Assembly: GCA_900317025.1 (NCBI GenBank)
Contig: ONFG01000011.1
Span: 89,150-153,149 of the forward strand
Length of the DNA stretch: 64,000 bases
Source of the DNA: an uncultured Eubacteriales bacterium
Lineage (GTDB): Bacteria > Bacillota > Clostridia > Oscillospirales > Acutalibacteraceae
Reading direction: 5' to 3'
Part shown: piece by piece, positions 1 to 9,186 of the stretch
Numbering within the stretch: position 1 is the stretch's first letter
Layout of the letters: the number at the start of each line of letters is the position of its first letter
Translations under genes and position numbers: made by a program
The notes under the pieces: model-generated
The model's input: only the letters and a program-made list of their open reading frames with translations
The model's database searches: none
Told to the model about the DNA's origin: nothing

Positions 1-2224
1 TGCCGTCACGGTTCGGGCGTTCAAAATACTCCTGGAAGGTAAGGTAAACGTCTTCAAATCTTGCACCCGTCGCAACGAGCTTCGAGATTGACTCAACGAC
101 CGCGAGATATGCGCCGTGGTACGGGCTTTTCTCCATGACATACGGGTTGTAGCCCCACGCCATTACGGAGCAGCTGTCGGTGTGTTTTTCTTCCATCGAG
201 ATCTTCTGAGCCATCGCCTGAGACGGCGTGATCTGGTTCTTGCCGCCGAACGGCATAAGGACCGTTCCTGCGCCGATCGTGGAGTCGAAGCGCTCGGAAA
301 GACCTCTCTTAGAGCAGACGTTTAGGTCGCCTGCGAGAGCCTTATAATTCTCGGTGAATGTACCTGTCGTCGTTCTGCGGTAATCCTTCGGAGCGTCGGG
401 AGTGATGACGATGTGCTTCTCAGCGCCGTTAGAGTTGAGGAACTCGCGGGAGATGTTTACGATGCTCCTGCCGTTCCACTTCATAACGAGGCGCGGCTCT
501 TCCTTTACGACTGCAACTACGGTCGACTCGAGGTTCTCAGACGCTGCAAGCTCCATGAATCTTGCGGCGTCCTTCGGCTCTACAACGACCGCCATTCTCT
601 CCTGCGACTCACTGATCGCAAGCTCCGTGCCGTCAAGACCGTCGTACTTCTTCGGTACAGCGTTGAGGTCGATCTCGAGACCGTCCGCAAGCTCTCCGAT
701 AGCAACGGAAACACCGCCTGCACCGAAGTCGTTGCAGCGCTTGATGAGCAGGGAAGCCTCTTTATTCCTGAACAGGCGCTGGAGCTTTCTTTCCTCGGGG
801 GCGTTGCCCTTCTGGACCTCTGCGCCGCAGCTTTCGAGCGACTGGAGCGTGTGGGACTTCGACGAGCCTGTTGCGCCGCCGCAGCCGTCGCGCCCGGTTC
901 TGCCGCCGAGCAGGATAATGATGTCGCCCGGCTCGGGGCGCTCTCTTCTTACGTTCTCCGCAGGAGCAGCCGCTATGACCGCGCCGATTTCGAGGCGCTT
1001 TGCGGCGTAGCCTTCGTGGTAAAGCTCGTCGACCTGGCCCGTTGCAAGACCGATCTGGTTGCCGTAGGAGCTGTAGCCTGCGGCTGCCGTCGTTACGATC
1101 TTTCTCTGGGGGAGCTTGCCCGCCATTGTCTCGCTTACGGGCTTGAGCGGGTCTGCCGCGCCCGTTACGCGCATTGCACCGTAAACGTATGATCTGCCGG
1201 AGAGCGGATCTCTGATAGCGCCGCCGATGCACGTTGCGGCGCCGCCGAACGGCTCGATCTCTGTCGGGTGGTTATGCGTCTCGTTTTTGAAGAGAAGCAG
1301 CCAGTCCTCCTGCTTGCCGTCCGCGTCGACCTTGATCTTGACGGTGCAGGCGTTGATCTCCTCAGACTCGTCGAGCTTGTCGAGCTTGCCGGTCTGCTTT
1401 AAGTAGCGCGCGCCGATCGTTGCGATGTCCATGAGGTTTATCGGCTTCGTTCTGCCGAGCTTGCGGCGCAGCTCGATGTATTCCTCATACGCCTTCTGGA
1501 GAAGCTCGTCTTCAAACTCGGCGCTGTCGATAGTTGTAAGGAACGTCGTGTGGCGGCAGTGATCCGACCAGTAGGTGTCGATCATGCGGATCTCGGTGAT
1601 GGTGGGGTCTCTGTCTTCGCTTCTGAAATAGCTCTGGCAGAACTTGATGTCTTCAAGATCCATCGCAAGACCCTTTTCCTTCATGAACGCTTCAAGTCCG
1701 CTCTCATCAAGAGCGTTGAAGCCGTCGAGCGTCTCGACCTCGGTCGGGATATCATACTTCGACACGAGCGTGTCGTACTTTTCGAGCGAAGCCTCGCGGC
1801 ACTCTACCGGGTTGATGACGTACTTCTTGATCTGCTCGATCTCGCTCTCGGAAAGCTCACCGTAAAGCAGGTATACCTTCGCCGTGCGGACGAGCGGGCG
1901 CTCGCCCTGCGAGATGATCTGGATGCACTGTGCAGCCGAATCGGCTCTCTGGTCGAACTGACCGGGAAGCGGCTCGACCGCGAAAACAACTGCGCCGTCG
2001 GTGTTTTCAAGCTCTGTGGTCACGATGTCGAGCTGCGGCTCGGAGAAGACCGTTTTCGTAGCGTAGTCGAAAAGCTCTTTCTCGATGTTGTCGGCGTCGT
2101 AGCGGTTAAGAAGCCTGATCTTCTCTAAGCTATTGATGCCGAGCAGTGTATTTATATCGCTGCAGAGCGTGTTTGCCTCGTGAGCAAGCTCCGCCTTCTT
2201 TTCAACGAAAATTCTGTAAACCAA
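1..2224 (-). CDS. purL: Phosphoribosylformylglycinamidine synthase, N-terminal 741 residues (runs off left edge)
   Basis: Converts FGAR to FGAM with glutamine and ATP (step 4 of purine synthesis, cytosolic). The translated part matches the long single-chain PurL: an N-terminal domain, a linker, and the ATP-binding region with the motif THNHPTEIEPFGGAAT near residue 315 and GGRTGRDGCGGATGSS near residue 440. The C-terminal glutaminase domain would lie outside the window. I chose a TTG start at 2222-2224 because GGGGGA sits seven bases upstream and the N-terminus then begins MVYRIFVEKK as in clostridial homologues; no ATG is suitably placed. It is the last pur gene visible and follows purD by about 50 bases. 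The reading frame is uninterrupted here, unlike purH and purM. The family assignment is very secure; the start is likely but not certain. Confidence 0.95.
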   Translation of the reverse strand, partial: MVYRIFVEKKAELAHEANTLCSDINTLLGINSLEKIRLLNRYDADNIEKELFDYATKTVFSEPQLDIVTTELENTDGAVVFAVEPLPGQFDQRADSAAQCIQIISQGERPLVRTAKVYLLYGELSESEIEQIKKYVINPVECREASLEKYDTLVSKYDIPTEVETLDGFNALDESGLEAFMKEKGLAMDLEDIKFCQSYFRSEDRDPTITEIRMIDTYWSDHCRHTTFLTTIDSAEFEDELLQKAYEEYIELRRKLGRTKPINLMDIATIGARYLKQTGKLDKLDESEEINACTVKIKVDADGKQEDWLLLFKNETHNHPTEIEPFGGAATCIGGAIRDPLSGRSYVYGAMRVTGAADPLKPVSETMAGKLPQRKIVTTAAAGYSSYGNQIGLATGQVDELYHEGYAAKRLEIGAVIAAAPAENVRRERPEPGDIIILLGGRTGRDGCGGATGSSKSHTLQSLESCGAEVQKGNAPEERKLQRLFRNKEASLLIKRCNDFGAGGVSVAIGELADGLEIDLNAVPKKYDGLDGTELAISESQERMAVVVEPKDAARFMELAASENLESTVVAVVKEEPRLVMKWNGRSIVNISREFLNSNGAEKHIVITPDAPKDYRRTTTGTFTENYKALAGDLNVCSKRGLSERFDSTIGAGTVLMPFGGKNQITPSQAMAQKISMEEKHTDSCSVMAWGYNPYVMEKSPYHGAYLAVVESISKLVATGARFEDVYLTFQEYFERPNRDG

Positions 2225-2274
2225 AATTATTCCCCCGTTTATGGTAAAATCAGTATGTATTGATCTGACGTTTA

Positions 2275-3549
2275 TTATTCAGCGCTTACTGCTTGGAGCG
2301 CTCTCTGACCGATGTCGCTGCGGCAGTAAGCGTTTTCAAACGTGATGCTTTTCGTCGCCTTGTATGCGTCGTCGATCGCCTCTTTGAGCGTCGGCGCAGT
2401 TGCTACAACGTTGAGGACCCGTCCGCCGCTTGTAAGGAGCTTGCCGCCCTCGAGCTTTGCGCCGGCGATGTAGAAGTCGGCATTGTCGGCAAGGTCGCCG
2501 ACCGTGATCTCAAAGCCCTTGTCATACTTCTTCGGGTAGCCGTTTGAAGCGAGGACTACGCAGCAGGCGCTCTTCTCGGCGAACTTCACCTCAACCTCGG
2601 AAAGGCGTTCCTCGGCTACAGCCTGCATGATCTCGAGAAGATCGCTTTCGAGCAGCGGGAGGACAACCTGCGTCTCCGGATCGCCGAAGCGGCAGTTGTA
2701 CTCGATCACCTTCGGACCCTTTTCCGTTATCATAAGCCCGAAGTAGAGGCAGCCCTTGAAAGTCCTGCCAAGCTCGTTCATAGCGTTCATTGTCGGGAGG
2801 AATATCTTCTCCATGCACTCTGCGGCAACGTCATCCGTGTAGTACGGGTTTGGAGCGACCGTTCCCATACCGCCTGTGTTAAGACCCTTGTCGCCGTCGA
2901 GCGCGCGCTTGTGATCCATGCTCGACACCATCGGGACGACTGTCTTGCCGTCGGTAAACGAAAGCACGGAAACCTCCGGACCTGTGAGGAACTCCTCGAT
3001 AACGACTCTTGAGCCGCTCTCGCCGAAGACTTTGTCTTCCATCATCGACTTGATGGCAGCCTCCGCGTCCTCTCTCGTCTCGGCGATGATAACGCCCTTG
3101 CCGAGCGCAAGACCGTCTGCCTTGATAACGGTCGGGATCGGGGCTGTCTTGATGTATTCGAGAGCCTTGTCCATATCGTCGAAGACCTCATACTCCGCGG
3201 TGGGAATGCCGAACTGCTTCATCATATTTTTCGAGAACACCTTGCTGCCCTCGATGATCGCGGCATTCGCGTTCGGACCGAAGCACGGGATACCGAGCTT
3301 CTGCAGCTCGTCCACGCAGCCGAGCACGAGCGGATCGTCGGGAGCTACTACCGCGAAGTCAACGGGGTTGCTCTTCGCAAATTCGACGATGCCGGAAATA
3401 TCGGTAGCGCCGATATTAACGCACTCGGCGTCCTGAGCAATGCCGCCGTTGCCGGGAAGCGCCCAGATCTTCTCGCAGTTTTTGCTTTTCTTCAGTGATT
3501 TGATAATGGCGTGCTCACGTCCGCCGCCGCCGATCACCATAATTTTCAT
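2275..3549 (-). CDS. purD: Phosphoribosylamine-glycine ligase (GAR synthetase)
   Basis: Joins phosphoribosylamine and glycine using ATP (step 2 of purine synthesis). The 424-residue protein is of normal length for PurD. It begins MKIMVIGGGGREHAI, the nucleotide-binding N-terminus typical of the family, followed by the ATP-grasp domain (about residues 100-300; KADGLALGKGVI near 140, GLNTGGMGTVAP near 225, EYNCRFGDPETQ near 285). The ATG at 3547-3549 is preferred over an in-frame start 30 bases upstream because AAGGAGGAG lies directly before it. It sits between the frameshifted purH and purL, in the same direction. The frame is intact and the assignment secure. Confidence 0.96.
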   Translation of the reverse strand: MKIMVIGGGGREHAIIKSLKKSKNCEKIWALPGNGGIAQDAECVNIGATDISGIVEFAKSNPVDFAVVAPDDPLVLGCVDELQKLGIPCFGPNANAAIIEGSKVFSKNMMKQFGIPTAEYEVFDDMDKALEYIKTAPIPTVIKADGLALGKGVIIAETREDAEAAIKSMMEDKVFGESGSRVVIEEFLTGPEVSVLSFTDGKTVVPMVSSMDHKRALDGDKGLNTGGMGTVAPNPYYTDDVAAECMEKIFLPTMNAMNELGRTFKGCLYFGLMITEKGPKVIEYNCRFGDPETQVVLPLLESDLLEIMQAVAEERLSEVEVKFAEKSACCVVLASNGYPKKYDKGFEITVGDLADNADFYIAGAKLEGGKLLTSGGRVLNVVATAPTLKEAIDDAYKATKSITFENAYCRSDIGQRALQAVSAE

Positions 3550-3644
3550 GGAAAATCTCCTCCTTAAAATAAACGGCAAAACCGCACAGATACAGTTTGC
3601 TATTTCTGCGAAATTTCCGCTGTATCTGTACGGTAATTATTTTA

Positions 3645-4741
3645 TTAGTGATGGAACAGTCTCATCTTTGTGAAGACCATAGCCATGCCATACTTGTTGC
3701 ACGCCTCGATAACGTTGTCGTCTCTGATTGAGCCGCCGGGCTGCGCGATGTAGGAAACGCCGCTTCTTCTTGCGCGCTCGATGTTGTCGCCGAACGGGAA
3801 GAATGCGTCACTGCCAAGAGCTACGCCGGTAATCTTCGAGAGATACTCCTTCTTCTCCGCCTTTGTGAGCGGCTCGGGGCGGGTCTGCCGAGCGTGTCGA
3901 GGAACGGAAGGTTCAGCACCTTGTCGTGCTGGCGAAGATGCCAGATGTCAGCCTTGTTTCCCGCAAGGCGCGTGCAGTGAATTCTCGACTGCTGACCTGC
4001 GCCAACGCCGATAGCCTGACCGTCAACGGCGAAGCATACGGAGTTGGACTGCGTATATTTAAGCGTGATAAGCGCAATGATGAGGTCGATCTTTGCGTCG
4101 GCAGGGATATCCTTGTTGTCGGTAACTACGTTTTCAAGCAGTTCGTTGTTGATCTTGAACTCGTTTCTGCCCTGCTCGAAAGTGATGCCGTAGACCTGCT
4201 TGCGCTCGATGGGGTCGGGCTTGTAGTTTTCATCGATCTTGACAATGTTGTAGTTGCCCTTCTTCTTCGATTTGAGGATCTCGAGAGCCTCCGGTTCATA
4301 GCCCGGAGCGATGATGCCGTCGGACACCTCGCGCTTTACGAGCGTAGCCGTCGTTACGTCGCAGACGTCGGAAAGGGCGATCCAGTCGCCGAATGACGAC
4401 ATTCTGTCGGTGCCTCTTGCACGCGCGTAAGCGCAGGCGAGCGGAGAATCGTCAAGACCCTCGATATCGTCGACAAAGCAAGCCTTTTTGAGCTTTTCGG
4501 GAAGCTTTCTGCCAACTGCGGCAGACGTCGGGGAAACGTGCTTAAAGCTCGTTGCGGCGCACATACCGGTTGCCTCCTTGATTTCCTTGACAAGCTGGTA
4601 GCTGTTGAAGGCGTCAAGGAAGTTGATGTAGCCCGGCTTGCCGTTTAAGATCTCGATCGGCAGCTCGGAGCCGTCGTGCATGAAAATTTTAGACGGCTTC
4701 TGATTCGGGTTGCAGCCGTATTTAAGTTCAAACTCTTTCAT
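3645..4741 (-). pseudogene. purH: AICAR transformylase (stand-alone PurH-type), internal deletion and frameshift
   Basis: The first 290 or so residues match the stand-alone AICAR formyltransferase of Clostridia ([15 protein letters not shown] at the start; catalytic-type SFKHVSP near residue 68; [10 protein letters not shown] and [17 protein letters not shown] later). After [13 protein letters not shown], near base 3890, the frame loses similarity and stops at 3821. The rest of the protein ([29 protein letters not shown] to RLFHH) continues in another frame down to a TAA at 3645-3647. From memory of the family, roughly 30-35 residues are missing at the junction; total length is 1097 bases, not a multiple of three. 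Either a real disabling deletion or an assembly/sequencing error. The ATG at 4741 follows AAAGGGAG. There is no IMP cyclohydrolase domain; that activity is encoded by purO at 6800-7516. Confidence 0.85.
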
Positions 4742-4759
4742 GGAAAAATCTCCCTTTCC

Positions 4760-5296
4760 TTAAAAAATCGCTGTATTTTTATTGATCCGATAGGCGTTGA
4801 CGGATATGACCTCTGTCTTCGACTGCGACTGCGGTCTTTCATACGTCTTTACAAAGTGGAAGCCGCTTTTTTCAAGCACGCGGTTACTGCCGATGTTATC
4901 GACGTGAGCCTCGGCGTAGATCGTTTTGAAATCCTCTTCAAAGAGCAGGTATTTCACCACGGCGCGGCACGCCTCTGTCATGTAGCCGCTGCCCCAGAAC
5001 TCCTCGGCGAGGATATAACCGATCTCCGGTTCGCCCTCGTTGTAGCCCACAACATCTATAATGCCTATGAGCCTGCCTGTCTCTTTAAGCTCGATGCCCC
5101 AGCGGAAGCAGCGCAGGTTCTTGTAATCGTCCATGCAGAAGTTGATGAAAGCCACCGTTTCGGAAACGTCCTTGTGGGCGTGCCACGTTACATAGCGCGC
5201 GACGTTTTCACGGCTCGTCATTCCGTAAAACATCTCCTCCGCGTCGTCCTCGTTGAGGTAGCGAAGCAGCAGGCGCTCTGTTTCAAGCTCTTTCAT
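4760..5296 (-). CDS. GNAT-family N-acetyltransferase (RimJ/RimL-like)
   Basis: A 178-residue GNAT protein of the RimL/ribosomal-protein acetyltransferase-like type. It begins with ETERLLLRYLNEDDAEEMF, the usual N-terminus of this subfamily, has IGIIDVVGYNEGEPEIGYILAEEFWGSGYMTEA around residues 78-110 (acetyl-CoA loop region) and VDNIGSNRVLEKSGF near 132-146, a hallmark of the family. The substrate is not predictable. It lies four bases after the purB stop, and its ribosome site (AAGG) overlaps the end of purB, so it is probably translationally coupled. Its place inside a purine operon is unexplained; it may be a passenger. Confidence 0.85.
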   Translation of the reverse strand: MKELETERLLLRYLNEDDAEEMFYGMTSRENVARYVTWHAHKDVSETVAFINFCMDDYKNLRCFRWGIELKETGRLIGIIDVVGYNEGEPEIGYILAEEFWGSGYMTEACRAVVKYLLFEEDFKTIYAEAHVDNIGSNRVLEKSGFHFVKTYERPQSQSKTEVISVNAYRINKNTAIF

Positions 5297-5300
5297 GGCA

Positions 5301-6737
5301 TTAAACCTTCAGGTCTGCCGTGATCTCGTCTTTGTAAAGGCGATCGAGAACGGGCTTGACCTCGTTTGCGATGAACTCGTTTACCTGAGAAACGCATCTG
5401 CCCGTGTAAAGCTTCGGGTCAAGCTCGCTTACGATCTCTTCCTTCGTTACGGGGAAGGCTTCGTCTGCGGCGATGCGGTCTACGAGGTCGTTTACGCCGT
5501 CTTCCCTCTTCACTCTTGCAGCCGCCGCGTGGCTGTGCTGACGAAGCAGCTCGTGAAGCTCCTGACGGTTGCCTCCGTTCTTTACCGCCTTCATCATGAT
5601 GTTCTCGGTAGCCATAAAAGGAAGCTTCTCCATCACTCTGCGCGTTACTACCTTGTCGTTTACAACGAGGTCGCTCGTGATGTTGATGTAAATATTGAGA
5701 ATGGAATCAACGGCGAGAAACGCCTCCGCAACGGAGATCCTCTTGTTGGCGGAGTCGTCGAGAGTTCTCTCGAACCACTGCGTGCCTGCCGTGAGAGCCG
5801 GGTTGATCGAATCTACGATAACGTAGCGTGCAAGCGACGAAATGCGCTCGCTTCTCATCGGGTTGCGCTTGTAGGGCATTGCACTGGAGCCGATCTGCTT
5901 CTTCTCAAACGGCTCCTCCATCTCTTCAAACGACTGGAGGATCCTCAGGTCGTTGGAGAACTTGTAGGCGCTCTGTGCAACGCCGGAGAGCGCGCCGAGG
6001 AAGTATGTATCGGTCTTTCTCGAATATGTCTGACCGGAAACGGCTACGACCTTGTCAAAGCCCATCTCCTTTGCGATGAGGTCTTCAACGAGCTTCACCT
6101 TCGACTCGTCGCCGCCGAAAAGCTCCATGAAGCTTGCCTGTGTGCCGGTCGTACCCTTCGAGCCGAGGAGCTTTAGGTTTTTGAGCTGATACTCGAGGTT
6201 CTCGACGTCCTGGATAAGCTCGTACATCCAGAGGGTTGCGCGCTTGCCGACCGTCGTGAGCTGTGCGGGCTGAAGGTGAGTGTATGCAAGGCACGGAAGG
6301 CTCTTGTATTTGTCGGCAAAAACGGAGAGGTTCTTGATGACCTGCGCGCACTTTTTGAGCACGATCTCAGACGCCTCTTTGAGAATGATAACGTCGGTAT
6401 TGTCGCCGACATAGCAGGAGGTCGCGCCGAGGTGGATTATCGGTTCGGCCTTCGGGCATTGCTTGCCGTAGGCGTATACGTGAGACATAACGTCGTGGCG
6501 AACTTCCTTTTCTCTTGCCTCTGCCGTTTCAAAATCTACGATATCTCTGTACTTTTCAAGTTCGGCGATCTGCTCGTCGGTGATATTCAGACCTGCCGTC
6601 TTTTCTGCCTTCGCGAGAGCGATCCACAGGCGGTGCCATGTGGAAAACTTGAACTGCTCGGAGAAGATATACTGCATTTCCTCACTTGCGTAGCGTGTGG
6701 AAAGCGGAGATACATAACGCTCCTTATTCGATGCCAT
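5301..6737 (-). CDS. purB: Adenylosuccinate lyase
   Basis: Cleaves SAICAR to AICAR and adenylosuccinate to AMP. The 478-residue protein carries the fumarase/aspartase superfamily signature GSSAMPYKRNPMRSE near residue 287, plus HLGATSCYVGDNTD (about 102) and THLQPAQLTTVGKR (about 155). Length and start (ATG at 6737 preceded by AAAGGATC) are normal. It follows purO and precedes the GNAT gene in the pur operon. Nothing is missing. Confidence 0.96.
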   Translation of the reverse strand: MASNKERYVSPLSTRYASEEMQYIFSEQFKFSTWHRLWIALAKAEKTAGLNITDEQIAELEKYRDIVDFETAEAREKEVRHDVMSHVYAYGKQCPKAEPIIHLGATSCYVGDNTDVIILKEASEIVLKKCAQVIKNLSVFADKYKSLPCLAYTHLQPAQLTTVGKRATLWMYELIQDVENLEYQLKNLKLLGSKGTTGTQASFMELFGGDESKVKLVEDLIAKEMGFDKVVAVSGQTYSRKTDTYFLGALSGVAQSAYKFSNDLRILQSFEEMEEPFEKKQIGSSAMPYKRNPMRSERISSLARYVIVDSINPALTAGTQWFERTLDDSANKRISVAEAFLAVDSILNIYINITSDLVVNDKVVTRRVMEKLPFMATENIMMKAVKNGGNRQELHELLRQHSHAAAARVKREDGVNDLVDRIAADEAFPVTKEEIVSELDPKLYTGRCVSQVNEFIANEVKPVLDRLYKDEITADLKV

Positions 6738-6799
6738 ACTATTGGATCCTTTCTTTACTTAGGTTGCTTATAAATATCCTGCCGTAAGAGGATTTATTA

Positions 6800-7516
6800 T
6801 CAGTTGTATTTGTTTATCATGCGGTTCTCAGCTGCACCCGTTTCGAGGTCGACGAAGCGGACGTAGATGGCGATCTTGTTCTGCTCGTTGAGGTTCGTCC
6901 ATATGTCGTTCGTGAACTCGTCGATGTCGTTCGGGATATTGATCCTCTCGGGCTCGCCCTGGAACGTCGGTATCGGGCTGCCGTCGGTCACATATGTGTG
7001 GATAAAGTGGCCGAGACCGTTAAGAGCCGTGTAATTGAAGGTGTAGCGGTTGCACTCCGTACCCTCTGCGTCGGCGCTTTTTAGAATGCTCATCTTGTAT
7101 GTGAGCTTGTCGCCGAAGGTAAGCATCGCGCTGATGCGGGGCGTCCAGTTCGGGCCGTCCGGCTCAAAGCAGCGTGTGTCGAGCGCGTCTTCAAAGCTCT
7201 TGCCGGCCTTCACGAAGTCGTAGATTGTGTCGGTCTGGTCGCCGTTTGTGGCGATGAGCTTATTGTCGATCTTTCTGATCGGCGAGTAGATGATGAGCGA
7301 GGGGTCTTCGACCTTGCTTGCGTCGTAGGGGTGGATTATCACCTCGTCGCCGTTTTCAACGAAGATCCTGTTGCGGCTGTTGTCGCTTCTGCCCATGATG
7401 AAATAAGCAACAGCGGCCTTCTTGCCGTCCTGTGTTTTGCCGACGGCGATGCCTCTGCCTACGTAGGGGTTGCCGTTGATAAGCTTGCCGATATTTTCGG
7501 TCTGATACACGTTCAT
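6800..7516 (-). CDS. purO: IMP cyclohydrolase, PurO type
   Basis: A 238-residue protein matching the PurO-like IMP cyclohydrolase family (IMP_cyclohyd), which closes FAICAR to IMP. Family-like features are the N-terminal NPYVGRGIAVG segment, the VAYFIMGRSDNSRNRIF segment (about 36-52) and TPRISAML (about 127). PurO was first described in archaea; in many Clostridia it accompanies a PurH lacking the cyclohydrolase domain, which is what is seen at 3645-4741. It lies between purN and purB, start ATG at 7516 after AAGGAG. I am confident of the family; the catalytic residues were not aligned. Confidence 0.85.
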   Translation of the reverse strand: MNVYQTENIGKLINGNPYVGRGIAVGKTQDGKKAAVAYFIMGRSDNSRNRIFVENGDEVIIHPYDASKVEDPSLIIYSPIRKIDNKLIATNGDQTDTIYDFVKAGKSFEDALDTRCFEPDGPNWTPRISAMLTFGDKLTYKMSILKSADAEGTECNRYTFNYTALNGLGHFIHTYVTDGSPIPTFQGEPERINIPNDIDEFTNDIWTNLNEQNKIAIYVRFVDLETGAAENRMINKYN

Positions 7517-7551
7517 TTTAATGGCTCCTTTTTTTATTTAGACTCTCGGAG

Positions 7552-8166
7552 TTATTTGTTTTTCAGCAGCTCTGCGCTGACCTTTTCGACGGCCTGCGGG
7601 AGGATTATCCACTCCGCGTTAACCATAACGCGCTTTTGCAGCGTTTCGGGGGTGTCGCCGTCGCTTACCTCGACGGCCTTTTGCATGATGATCTCGCCGC
7701 CGTCCGGCACTTCATTGACGAAATGCACCGTTGCGCCCGTGACCTTCACGCCGTAAGCGAGCGCCGCCTCGTGAACCTTTAGCCCGTAGTAGCCCTTGCC
7801 GCAAAATGACGGGATCAGCGACGGGTGAACGTTTACGATCCTCTTCGGGTACTTCGAGGTGAAGCTCTCGCTGAGTATGCACATAAAGCCCGCAAGTACG
7901 ATAAGCTCTATGTTGTATTCCTTGAGATACGCGAGTATCCTTTTTTCAAACTCCGCCTGCGAGCCGCACTCCTTTTTCGATACGACAACGCCGGGGACAC
8001 CCGCTTTTTCCGCACGCTTTAGCGCGTACGCGTCTTTGCTGCTGGAGATGACGAGCTTTATCTCGCCGCTGCGGATAACGCCGCTTTTCTGCTTGTCCAG
8101 CAGCGCCTGGAGATTTGTGCCGCCGCCCGACACAAACACGGCTATGTTTACTTTTTCGCCGCTCAT
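7552..8166 (-). CDS. purN: Phosphoribosylglycinamide formyltransferase (10-formyl-THF dependent)
   Basis: Formylates GAR to FGAR (step 3). The 204-residue protein has the expected start NIAVFVSGGGTNLQALLD, the catalytic Asn-x-His segment in IVNVHPSLIPSF (about 110-121) and the Asp-containing loop VPDGGEII (about 151). The ATG at 8166 follows AGGGAGG. It begins 14 bases after the true purM stop and uses folate, consistent with the folate transporter elsewhere in the window. Intact. Confidence 0.95.
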   Translation of the reverse strand: MSGEKVNIAVFVSGGGTNLQALLDKQKSGVIRSGEIKLVISSSKDAYALKRAEKAGVPGVVVSKKECGSQAEFEKRILAYLKEYNIELIVLAGFMCILSESFTSKYPKRIVNVHPSLIPSFCGKGYYGLKVHEAALAYGVKVTGATVHFVNEVPDGGEIIMQKAVEVSDGDTPETLQKRVMVNAEWIILPQAVEKVSAELLKNK

Positions 8167-8179
8167 ACTGACCTCCCTT

Positions 8180-9186
8180 TTATGCTATAACGACTCCCTC
8201 GCCGCTCTTGATTACTTCGCCCATGACGTAGGCGTCTTCGCCGTTTGCTTTGAGGATCTCGACTGCCTTCTGCGCGTCTGCCTTGTCAACAACAACGCTC
8301 ATGCCCTCTCGGGGATATTGCCCGTCTTCATGATGAGGTCGAAGATCGGGAGGATTTTGAGAGACGACTTGTCAATCTTAGCCGCATAACCCTCGGGAAG
8401 GCTTCTCGGGATATTCTCGTAGAAGCCGCCGCCTGTGATGTGGGAAACCGCCTTTACATTCACCTGATCGAAGAGAGCGAGCATGGGCTTTACATAGATC
8501 TTTGTCGGAGTGAGGAGCGTTTCGCCGATCGACTTTCCGCCGAGCGCCTCGACCGGGCTTTTGATGTCGGCGCTCTCAACGTCGAACACCTTTCTCACGA
8601 GCGAGAAGCCGTTGGAGTGAACGCCGCTCGAGGGGATAGCGATGATAGCATCGTCCTCTTTGACAGACGTCTTGTCGAGGATCTTTGCGCGGTCAACTAC
8701 GCCTACCGAGAAGCCGGCGAGGTCGTATTCGTCTTCAGGGTAGAAGCCCGGCATCTCAGCCGTTTCACCGCCGACGAGCGCACAGCCCGACTGAACGCAG
8801 CCCTCTGCAACGCCCTTTACTATAGCCTCGATACGCTCCGGCACATTCTTGCCGCAGGCGATGTAATCGAGGAAGAACTGCGGCTTTGCTCCGCAGCAGA
8901 TGATGTCGTTCACGCACATTGCAACGCAGTCGATGCCGACCGTGTCGTGCTTGTCCATGAGGAACGCGATCTTGAGCTTCGTGCCTACGCCGTCCGTACC
9001 GGAAACGAGCACGGGGCGTGTGATGCCCGTCATGTCAAGCTCGAAGAGGCCGCCGAAGCCGCCGATGTCGGAAACGACGCCCGATGTCATAGTTTTTGCG
9101 ATGTGGCTTTTCATTAGCTCAACGGCCTTGTAGCCCGCCGTAATGTCAACGCCTGCCGCCTTATAGCTTTCGCTGCAGCTTTTCAT
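8180..9186 (-). pseudogene. purM: AIR synthetase, about ten residues deleted near the C-terminus with frameshift
   Basis: AIR synthetase closes the imidazole ring (step 5). The first 295 residues are standard PurM ([27 protein letters not shown] near 63, [15 protein letters not shown] near 98, [12 protein letters not shown] near 140, [14 protein letters not shown] near 255). After GNIPER the frame ends at once (stop at about 8299). The expected tail [21 protein letters not shown] continues in another frame to a TAA at 8180-8182. Compared with remembered family sequence, a segment like EMFNTFNMGIG is missing: about 31 bases, a non-multiple of three. Start ATG at 9184-9186 overlaps the purF stop by one base (TAATG). 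Real lesion or assembly error cannot be told apart from the sequence. Confidence 0.85.

Noticed and set aside
413-1192. 259-residue plus-strand open frame
   Set aside because: Antisense shadow of purL; the minus strand carries clearly conserved PurL motifs in this stretch.
5295-6176. 293-residue plus-strand open frame
   Set aside because: Antisense shadow of purB, caused by the codon bias of this genome.
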